DNA from: Theropithecus gelada
Taxonomy: Eukaryota > Chordata > Mammalia > Primates > Cercopithecidae
DNA: 64,000 bases
Direction of reading: 5' to 3'
Assembly: GCF_003255815.1 (NCBI RefSeq)
Contig: NC_037670.1
Location: 28,504,981 to 28,568,980 of the forward strand
A model generated the notes under the pieces. It did no database searches. It worked only from the letters and a program-made list of their open reading frames with translations, and was not told the origin of the DNA. Both the position numbers and the translations under genes were made by a program. Shown one piece after another: positions 53,798 to 64,000 of this stretch (the stretch's first letter is position 1; the number at the start of each line of letters is the position of its first letter).

Positions 53798-54524
53798 ATG
53801 AACTCTCTAGGCCCACATGAAAACTTGAAAACAAGCCAATTAAACAATTGCAGCTAGGAACAAGTAAGCACATTTTATTTTACCTCCTGGAAAAGGAGCC
53901 CAGCCCAAAAGATCTCAGCTCCAGCAGGCAGCTGGAGACAAAGAAGGACTTCCTACCAGTAGCTGCTGAGTATCCATGGAGTTCCCCCATGACACTCAAC
54001 CTGGGGGCTCCAGAAATCCAGAGAGGACAGGAAATGAGAGCAGACTTGCATCTCCTTGGAGGGTGTGGTTGGGGGTTTCCCCAGGAGTATGCCTGAAACC
54101 ACGAATGCATAGACCTTAATGGATTAACAAGAGGACTTCCAACAGGACCCAGAACAGGACCTAGCTAGGTGGCCAACACACACATTTCTGTGGATTCCCT
54201 CTCCACTCAGCCCTTTGCTCAGCTCTCTGAGATTTGAGGATACGGATGCAAACATCATTCTGAGAAAGGTACCTCTCTCCCCACCTGCCACCAGTCCATG
54301 ACCTTAACATGGTAAGACTCACCAGACTGCATCATAAGTCTTTTGGATTTTCCAAGATATGGGTTTTCACTTTGTTTCACAATGCTTTGAGCAGTTTTTG
54401 AGTTTTTTCAGATATTTATGTTTCTCCTTGTCTAGAGTGGACATGGGTGAGGCTCAGCGGGTTTTTCCTGGTGGCAGTGATCATCAACTTCTTGAAAGCA
54501 GCAACCATTCCATTTTTAAATTTA
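53798..54524. other. Unassigned non-coding sequence
   Basis: No gene or named repeat in these 0.7 kb. ORFs are short. Confidence 0.35.
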
Positions 54525-55490
54525 TGGATTCAACCAATATTTATTGAGGATGTATCAGGCACTGATCCAGTTGCTGAATTTCTAGTTCTGAGCAAAACAG
54601 ATAGGGCCTCAACCCTTAAGGAACTTAGAGTCTGGTGGAAGGGACAGGTGTTAAATTTGCAATTGCAACAATAAATATAAAAGTACACACCGTGGTTGTA
54701 CTGACAGACCAACAACTGGGCAGGAGTAGAGGGTTAGTGTGTGGGAAAGAAGAACCGTGGAGGTTGGAAAAGAAGCACAGGGTGCTAGTAAAGAGTATAA
54801 TGGAGGCCTCAGTTAGGTTAGGAGGGGGTCAGGAAAGGCCTTGCAGAGGAAATAGCCTGAATGATGAAGGAGCCTTAGCCAGGGAATGATTTGGGGACTG
54901 ATGGGGTCTGACTGAGCCCAGTAAGAAGTGGAGACGAGGGCATGCAAGGAGCTGGAAGGTAAAGAGGGGTAGATCCACAGGGTCTTCAGGAAGTGCGAAC
55001 ACTTCCGTTTTAAGCCAAGTGCAGTAGGAAGCCATTGATGGGTTTGGGGCAGGGTTGTAGGCTGATTTGGTTTCTACTTAGAGGAGATCACTCTAGCTGC
55101 AGAAGTGGAGGCCACAAATGGATGTGAAGAGACAGGTAGGAGGCTAATGGTGGGGGACTCTAGGTGAGAACTGTTGGTGCTGGACCTGGCGGGGGCAGTC
55201 GAGATGGAGAGAAGTAGACAGATTGCAGACATACTGAGGAGGAGCCAACAGGCTCTAGTTGTGATGCACGAGATAGTGCTGCAGGAGCAACTAAAACAGG
55301 TGGACAGTGACTTTGCTTTTGTAAGGGGAATACACTGGAGGGTCAGGTTTGAGAACAAGGTGAGGAGATCCACCTTGGAAGTGTTAATGTTGAGGAGTTT
55401 GGGAGAGCAGCAAACAGAGCTGGCAAGGAGGCAGTTAGATATTAATGTCCTGAAGCCCAGAGAAGAGTCAAGGCTGCCTTCTCCGTGATG
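54525..55490 (-). mobile_element. L2 LINE 3' region, minus strand
   Basis: It begins 'caatatttattgaggatgta' and 'tcaggcactgatccagttgc' (the L2 3' end read backwards), then 'ggaaaggccttgcagaggaa', 'cagtaggaagccattgatgg', 'gagatcactctagctgcaga' and 'gtcgagatggagagaagtag'. The plus-strand ORF at 55174-55488 (104 codons) and its minus-strand shadow lie inside it and are antisense L2. Confidence 0.75.
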
Positions 55491-58050
55491 CCTGGCAGGG
55501 CTCTGCATCCACTAGACACGCCCAATGCATGGCTGTTGATCTAAAGCAATCACAGACCCCTAAATGCTCACCTTAGTCTGCCACTTACCCTGGGGCTCCC
55601 AGGAACGCTCGTCTCAGGAAGACTTAACAGTCACTGTTGCCACATTTTGGAAATGTTAAAGTCCAATCACAATCACTCCAGGTAATTGCCCAGAAGGTAC
55701 CAAAAGAGTTAAATGCATAGTAAGTATTAAAATTACTCTATTTATCCTCAGCTTCCTCTCATCTTAAAATTTGTATACTCAAGTCCCAATATAATAAAAT
55801 CTGGATTAAGCTGTTGTAGAGCTTAATGGAGCCAAGTGACTATGCCAAGTCTCGGTTAATACATTTTAAATGAAAACACATCAGCAAGATTTAGAACAAG
55901 GGTCAGGAATCATAAAATAAATACCACAAAAATAATTCTCCATTGTGAAATGACGGGTGTCATGCCCCTGGGAGTCTAAAATCTCTTCTGAATTAAACAA
56001 TCTTTTCACTTGGAGACAATTAGCAAACTGTTGGCAGGCTATGCTCTTACCTTGAGAGAGGGAAAGAGAAAGAAATTCAGAAAGTGAAGCCAGAACCTTG
56101 TCTACCTCTGTTTCCAAGGTTGGCTCTAAACACTGTCAAAATGTTATTGCTCTGGTTCGAGGAAAGAGACTGACAGACCAACAACTGGGCAGGAGTAGAG
56201 GTTAGAGCCTGGGAGAGAAGAGCCAAGTTGTGCAAACATTTAGAGCCTTCTAGAAGCTGAATGAACTTCTATCTCTGGGGATACCTTTGTTTTCTGAGGG
56301 CCACAGGTGGTATAGTAAACTAATACTGTTTGCCATCCATCCCTCTAACACCAGTCTCATCTTGAATCCTGCCAGAGAACCTGGTGCTCCTCTCAGGGAA
56401 GTAACTGAACTACAGATATTCTTTGCTCTGGTGATAGTGAAGGATGGTCTCATCACCTTCGGGGGCTTGTTTTGCCAGTGCCCGCAGTCTTTTCCAAACC
56501 TCTACAGGCACTTTGTGTTCCGAGCTAATGCTGGAGCAGTGCCCACTCCTGAAAGGCTGAGCCATGGGTCTTCTTTTCAGCTGCAGTGAGCTCTGTGCCC
56601 TCACAGGCAATGCCCTTCAGTCAGGCAAAGGCAGGGGCCGGACGCCATGTTTAAACTCAGACCTGCCTCAGAGTCTGTCCAAACGCGGAGGGCTCCTCCT
56701 TGGGAGGCCTTGGGATCTGCATGTTTATCAAAGGGACACATCCCAGCAGGAGGATTTCCTGTTGGTGCCACTATCCTGGGTCTTGCTGAGTTTTAGCCTC
56801 TATGCTCAGCCTGTCATGCCAGTGCCCGCACATGGTGACTAAAATGCCCCTTTCACATTTCCAAACACTCCCCTAAAAGAGGTGGTCCCTGGTAATAACC
56901 ACTATCAGGGGAAACCCCAGAACAGAAGGAGTCAGGGACCCAGGGCTGTGTCTTTCTTCTACCTCAGTCACACCCAGGTCTGGGACAATCAACAGGAACC
57001 AATGCACCACTGTGTTACCAGCCATGGAACCTGGAAGCTATTCCTAGCCTCTGCCCCCCAAATTTATCCTGAGCATGGGTGGTTCAGATGGCATGGTGAA
57101 ATCTGGGGCTTTCTCCTACAAGTCTCTAAGCTGCCCGCCTTCCGTGTCGCCCACCCTACCCAGCTCAGTCTCGGGTGGGCTGAGAGGGGTCGGCCATGTT
57201 GCCATCTTCCCTACCTCTCATGGCTTCAGTGACAGCATCTGTCGTGGTTTCTTCTCCTCACATGATAATCAGAGACACCTGTTCCTTTACAGTGGAACCC
57301 AGAAAGAGCTGTTATTAATAAATGCCCCAATGGGCTTTTACATTTCTTGAGTGTGAGGATGTGAGGGTGAATGAACAGTTTAATTATGTGAGCAGGGGGC
57401 CAGGAGTGGGTGCTGACATGACTGGTAGCTCTGTTATTCTCAACAGACATACTGCTGCCACCCGACCAAGGCTAGAGTAAACACAGCCACATATCTGAAC
57501 TGAATTTTGACAAGACCCTGTTTCCAGACTCTTCTATGTCAAAAGCAGCTGTATCTACCACAAAATGGAGGTTTTGTCCTTGAAAAACTTAATAATTTCA
57601 AAGAGAGAAGGGCTGGCCAGTTTGTGAATGGTATAAACACAGTGGTCTCAAAACCACAGGTGATCCCAGGTGGTCAAGATGAAGGAAGAAAGAGGACACT
57701 TTTCTGAGGGCTCACACAACCAAGCATGTGTGAAATTCAGAGTTAACTGACAGGAGCACATGAGTGGCCCAGCATGGGTGATTCCCAACCTCACAGTGGG
57801 GCAAATGGACCACAACAAGAGGTCTCCAGGCCAAAACATGAGTATCATTTACCCTAATTAAATCTACTCTGCAGGGGGCCTGAGGCATGGCTATCATGCG
57901 TTGTGAGAACCTTTGGACAGCCAAGCAACTTGTAGCCACTAAGTCTGGCTCAGAGAAAATAAACAGCAATCGACATCTTGGCCTAGATTATAAATTTAAA
58001 TTTTTAGGGAAGTTATTTTCCAAGGTTGGATCAGTATTTCGCTTCATTAT
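55491..58050. other. Unassigned sequence with a duplicated 32-base word
   Basis: No named repeat or gene in 2.5 kb. At 56170-56201 a 32-base word repeats exactly one found at 54701-54732, inside the L2 to the left. ORFs of 60-116 codons around 56.3-57.4 kb overlap on both strands and match nothing I know. Confidence 0.4.
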
Positions 58051-58096
58051 TTTATATATATATATATATATATACATACATATATATATATATATT
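58051..58096. repeat. (TA)n microsatellite
   Basis: A 46-base TA repeat broken once by 'catacata'. Self-complementary and probably length-variable. Confidence 0.95.
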
Positions 58097-59049
58097 TTTT
58101 TCCATCTTCATGCACATTGCTACTACTGGCTTCTGGCCAGGTCTACTCTGCCAAGAGTAGAAAAACTATGAGAAAAGCCTTTTTTTTTTTTTTTTAACAT
58201 TTCTAAACTGACTAGAAACAGAAGGTGCAAGGAATCTAGATAGTGGTTGGCAAGAGGAGAAAAAAAGAGAGATGTATGATTTGGAGGCCAGAGTAGAGAG
58301 AGATTGCAGAGGAAGAATATCTAGCACTCAAAAATGAATCTTACTGGGATGGGATGAAAGATGGAAAAGGAACCGAAAAAGGAAAGCCCACAGTTCAAAC
58401 CCAGAGTCTGGAAGAATGCTGGAAGCCTCAGTAGATTTGGGGAGTCCATATCAGCTTGGTGCTTTCAGTGATTCCATCCAAGCTCATGTTCAAATTCAAA
58501 GGAACACCATGGACAGGGCTTATATCCAGAATTTCACCAGCTCAGAGTTTTCTCGAGGGTCTGCTTCCCACCTTCCAAACTCTTTACTCTTTTTTAATCT
58601 CACAGAATTTCATTTTGCTGTCTTTCTACCTAGAATCTTCTATCTGTCTCACCTCTGTGAATGAGCAACACTCTCAGGTAGCCTGGCCATCTCTGATTTG
58701 TCATCATCTCAAAACCCATTTTCTATGATCCACTCTCCAACCCATCCCATACGTTGCAGCCCACTCCACGCTCTGCAGTTTTGACAAGTGAAACCCAAGT
58801 TTTCATCTGAAAAAAGGTTAGAATGTGCCACACATGAGGCTAACTCAAGTTTCCAGTTGTCTGGGTCAAAAGGGGACAAAAGGAAGAGACAGGAGTCAGG
58901 AAGGGAACTTGGGGAGAATACAAGCTTATTTTTGTACATGGTAAGTGCAAACTGGAAGTTGGATCTGGAGCTCAAGAGCTAAGAGAAGGAATAAATTTTG
59001 GGAGTCAGCATAAAGGTAAAAGATAAATCTATGAAGGTGCTTTGTGTGA
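58097..59049. other. Unassigned non-coding sequence
   Basis: A T-run lies at 58180-58195. No gene or repeat named. Confidence 0.35.
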
Positions 59050-59764
59050 GCAATTTCCATGGCCACCTATAAATTCGTCTACATTTAGACTCATCCTTAT
59101 ATTTTTGCCTCTTATATCTGTATTCAAGATGAATCCCCCACCTATAGTAATAAGTCCATTCCTTCCCACCTCGTTGGGAACATCATTCCAACAAGTAACT
59201 CCTTTGCCGTATCTTCAACTGTCTTTTACCACCAGCTCTTAATATTCAGCCTACAAACATGTCCAAATCTCTCTTATCTTTAAAATAACAACAAATTAAT
59301 TAAGAAAAAAGAAAAAAATGCCCTCCTCTGACCCTGACTGTCTCCAGCCACTGCCTTGTTTTCATGTTTTTTGCTTTCCTAAGAAGAAAAGAGATTTGCC
59401 TGGAAGAGGAATAGATACTCACTGCCTTTACTTCCTCATTTCCCATCAATTGCTCTCTTGCTAAGGTCACCAGTAATCTCCATGTCTGCAAATCCAGTGG
59501 ATTTATTTCAGTCCTCATCTTATTGGACACTTCTAGATATAACATTGTTGTTCCTTGAAATTCTCTGTTCCTTTTATCTTCATGGCTCCTCTTTCCTGGT
59601 TCTCCTTATTCTTCTTTGATCTCTTCTCATTGGCCTTCTTTGAAGAGCTCTTCCTCTACTACCACTACGTTGGTATTCCCCAAAGTTTTAATCTTGGACC
59701 ATATTTCCTGTCCTTCTGCATGTTCCCCATGGGCAATCTCTGTGATAGATTTCTAATTTAGTTC
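59050..59764 (+). mobile_element. L2-like LINE fragment, plus strand
   Basis: 'ttgctaaggtcaccagtaat', 'ctccatgtctgcaaatccag', 'attcttctttgatctcttct', 'ttggtattccccaaagtttt' and 'tgcatgttccccatgggcaa' are in the order of the L2 region before the 3' end. Truncated at about 59764, where an L1 begins. An A-rich patch at 59285-59316 interrupts it. Confidence 0.6.
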
Positions 59765-60537
59765 CATTATCACTAGAGAACACATTCCATATTATTTCAT
59801 GTCTTTTAAATTATTGAGACTTGTTTTATGCTTTAGCGTATGATCTTAATGAATGTCCATATGAAAATTAAAAGAATGAGTGCTCTGTTTTTGTCATGGG
59901 GAGCTTCCTATAAATGTCAGTTATATCACATTGTTCACATATTGTTCTAATCTTACATATACCTATTGATTTTCCTGTCCTATCAATTAGAGAAAGGAGT
60001 GTTGATATGTTCAACTACAACTGTGAATTTGTCCATTTATCCTTTTAGTTATGTTAGTTTTTGCCTCATGTATTTTGAAGCTCTGTTATTGATGAATATA
60101 CATTGAAAATTGTTTTGTATTCCTTATAAATTGATCACTTTATCTTTAAGAACTCTCCTTTTTCATCCCTGTAATAGTCCTTGTTCTGAGTCTACTTTGT
60201 CTAATATTAATATGGACAATTCTGCTTTCTTTGGATTAGTGTTAATAGAGTATGTATTTTACATCCATTAACTTTTAATCTATCTGTGTCTTTGTATAGT
60301 TTTTTGTAGGCAGCGTATAATGGGGTCTTACTATCCAATCTGATGGTCTGCCTTTTAATTGGGATATTTAGACCGTTTGCATGTAATTTAATTATCCATA
60401 TAGTAGTATTCCAGTTTACCATTTTTCTGTTTGTTTCCTATATGTCCTCTCTATTTTTCACTCTACTTTCCCCTGTTTTACTTTCTTCTTTTGAATTAAT
60501 TGAGAATTTTTTATGATTCATTTTATCTCCATTACTG
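59765..60537 (-). mobile_element. L1M LINE, ORF2 segment, minus strand
   Basis: 'tctgtgtctttgtatagttt', 'tttgtaggcagcgtataatg', 'gatggtctgccttttaattg' and 'ggatatttagaccgtttgca' read backwards as the RT-to-C-terminal part of ORF2. Frames are broken. Both ends are truncated. Confidence 0.8.
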
Positions 60538-61690
60538 GTGAGCAACTAAAAAGGTAGAAGTAAAATCTGGTGAGTGTGGTGACATGAAAGTCAATATAAA
60601 AGAATATTTTTTTAAAAAATTGAAGTAATCAACACTATGTTACATGCCTCTGAGACCTTGAATAAATATAGACATAAAAATGATTGTAGAGTTTTGCAAC
60701 ATAGAGGTCAATCTGGTGACCTCAGCAGAAACAACCTCAGTGAACTGGTGGGGTTATAAACCCAGTATAAATGGGATGAGGACAGAATAAAAGATGAGGA
60801 TGAGAAACAGGTACCATGGGCAACTCAAAAAGTTTTTCTATTAAAGGGAGGAAAGAGAATGTGATGGTGATTCATAAAGTATATGACATCAACAGGAATT
60901 ATTTGTTAAGACAGGAAATATTAGAACATATTTGAGTGCTGGTGAAAACGATGCTGTAAAGAGAAGAAGACTGATAGATTGATGTTAGAGGAGCTAGAGG
61001 GAGCAAGTACCTTATCAAAAGAAGAAACGGTAGGTTCTAGAACACACGTGGAGGGGGTAAACCTTGGTAGGAAAAGAGTCATATTGTCATTTGTGGAAAA
61101 AAAAGCAGCAAATATGTGGGGCAAACATAAGATTGGCTGGTGATTTTTTTCTGTGGAAAGAGGAAGGAATTTCTATGTTACCTCATGTTCTCAAAGATGT
61201 GAAAGTAGACATTATCAGCAGAGGATGTCCGTATGTAAAAAGTGCTATAACAAAGGAGTTCTAGATCACAATGTATGGACATAGAGGTTAGTTCCAGATG
61301 AAGGAATCAGACAGATCTTTTTAGAAGTGGCATTATTTGAGCCTGGTTTTGAAAAATGGGTGGAATGTAAATAGACATTCATTTGTTGGCAAATATCCAC
61401 AGAAATATTATAACCACCCATGAGCTATGCCATGAGCCAGACAGGGTCACTGCCCTCAGGAGCCACTAGACAAAACTTGGAAGGGGTTCCCAGGCAGAGG
61501 AAAGAATAGGAGAAGGAAAATAATGGATGAGAAATAAGGGAAATGGGCAAGTGATAACCAAAGTGTGGAAGACCATAGGTGGAAGATTAAGGAATTACTG
61601 AAGATTTTTGAGCTGTGAAGCACTACTAATCAGACTTATCTGTTATGGGGAGGCCAGGAAGCCAGGTAGCAAAGGGCAGGGTCCCACATT
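60538..61690 (-). repeat. Diverged L2-like sequence, tentative
   Basis: 'gaggagctagagggagcaag', 'aacacacgtggagggggtaa', 'accttggtaggaaaagagtc' and 'gaggaaggaatttctatgtt' recall a dispersed L2-type repeat read backwards. 'gtcactgccctcaggagcca' at 61446 fits the L2 3' area. The match is patchy and I assign it with low certainty. Confidence 0.4.
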
Positions 61691-62699
61691 CATAAACAGT
61701 CTTAAATTGAAGCTTTTGACATTATTTCCAAATAAGCTCATATATCCAGTCATAGCAATACATTGATAGAATTGAGGGATGTTTATTCAGCAGATTTTAA
61801 ACTTATGCCCTCATATTTGTCTACATAACCTATAGTATCTATGAAACCCTACTTTTTATAAATCCTATCATTTTTGTGGGTGGCACAATTATATTCAACT
61901 TGGATTTTCATGTTTAAAACATTGATTTGTTAAATGGAAATATTTAAAATATTCCACCATTTGAGGGACTTGGAAACTGTCTGTGTGTGATATATAGCAG
62001 AATTCTTAAAAGAATGGAAGTGATAAAGATGCAACCACTGAGAGGTTCTGCTTGGAATCACAGCATCATTACCTTTCATGAACTGAAAATAGCTTTCTTC
62101 TTTCTGTAGTCTTTTATGGTATGCTAAGAAGCATCAGCTGATCAAACAGATGGTAAATTATTACAGTTCTTTTATTAATGTCAACTCTGGTCTCATCATA
62201 TTAGCAATGGTCGCATATTGCAACTCATTCTGCTTTTGCAGGCACTCTGTACCAATTAATAGAATTTAATTCCAGTCCATTGACATTTTTAAAAGGGTTT
62301 CAAAGTAAACAATTTGATACAATTTAATTACAATGCTTTGAAATTCAGCTAAGATTAATGGAGTTAAAGAAGAACATACATAAAATTCTTGACAGACACA
62401 AAGTGATTACTAAATGAAACTATCATGAGAATACAAAAGATACTTATTTGAATTTCAATTAGCACTGAGAAATGAACCCTGTATGCAAACAAAATTAGAA
62501 CACACATTAAGCAATGCTGAGGGTAGAAACTGATGTCTCCAGAACACACGAATCCATATCCTTCACTGTCTGCCTTCTCCACAGACCCAGGCTAAAACAT
62601 TGATAGAGTCATTAAGTATCTACATAGCATTATATGAAAAGAATTACAAAAGTACAAATGTTTACTGATCAAGAAAATTTCTCTTGCTATTCTTCTATT
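61691..62699. other. Repeat-poor AT-rich kilobase
   Basis: No transposable element or gene that I can recognise. The 72-codon minus-strand ORF at 62364-62582 has no known similarity. Only low-complexity A/T runs are present. Confidence 0.4.

Positions 62700-64000
<1,301 letters not shown>

Noticed and set aside
55174..55488. 104-codon plus-strand ORF and its minus-strand shadow
   Set aside because: Both lie inside an L2 on the minus strand; the plus ORF is antisense L2.

Overview
This window is primate nuclear DNA with no functional gene that I can support. About half of it is recognisable transposable-element sequence: Alu SINEs, L1 and L2 LINEs, MIR, MaLR LTRs, an ERVL provirus and hAT-type DNA transposon fossils. 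The open reading frames are short. Those I can place are retroelement fossils or chance translations of Alu or L2 sequence. It looks intergenic or deep intronic. I see no CpG island, rRNA, tRNA or CRISPR array.

Organism: two young insertions point to an Old World monkey rather than a human or other ape. The Alu at 62710-63026 carries a set of diagnostic substitutions that I recall from cercopithecoid AluY (YR-type) lineages. The 5'-truncated L1PA at 53074-53780 has a 3' UTR variant that I recall as typical of macaque-like L1. This is recalled family knowledge, not a database result.

Layout. 1-5 kb: two MLT1-type LTRs, one split by an Alu, then a minus-strand L1M tail. 5-10 kb: an L1/HAL1 ORF1 fossil, hAT (MER5-like) fossils split by Alus, and an unidentified 175-codon minus-strand ORF at 8416-8943. 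11-12.5 kb: a minus-strand L1 3' end holding an Alu with an abnormal 5' end. 12.5-15.3 kb: a repeat-poor stretch. 15-24 kb: LTR-like, L2 and MIR fossils, and a MER1-type hAT element inside an MLT1-type LTR with a perfect 8-bp target duplication. 24.3-32.6 kb: a minus-strand ERVL provirus (MLT2-like LTRs, decayed gag, RNase H, integrase and dUTPase regions) split by a complete plus-strand THE1/MST-type MaLR provirus. 33-42 kb: MLT1, Alu and MIR. 42-50 kb: two copies of an unassigned repeat, two AluY, an L1M tail, L2 and an AT-rich inverted repeat. 50-54 kb: three MLT1-type LTRs in one orientation and the young L1PA. 54-64 kb: L2 and L1 fossils, a TA microsatellite, a repeat-poor AT-rich kilobase and the young Alu.

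No genes work together here. The biology is the layered insertion history: ERVL, then MaLR; MLT1, then MER1 or Alu; L1 or hAT, then Alu. I did not find a new biological system. The items most worth checking are the nested proviruses, the chimeric-looking Alu at 11492-11809, the unidentified ORF near 8.5-8.9 kb and a 32-base exact duplication at 54701 and 56170. Boundaries of old repeats are approximate because I had no aligner.
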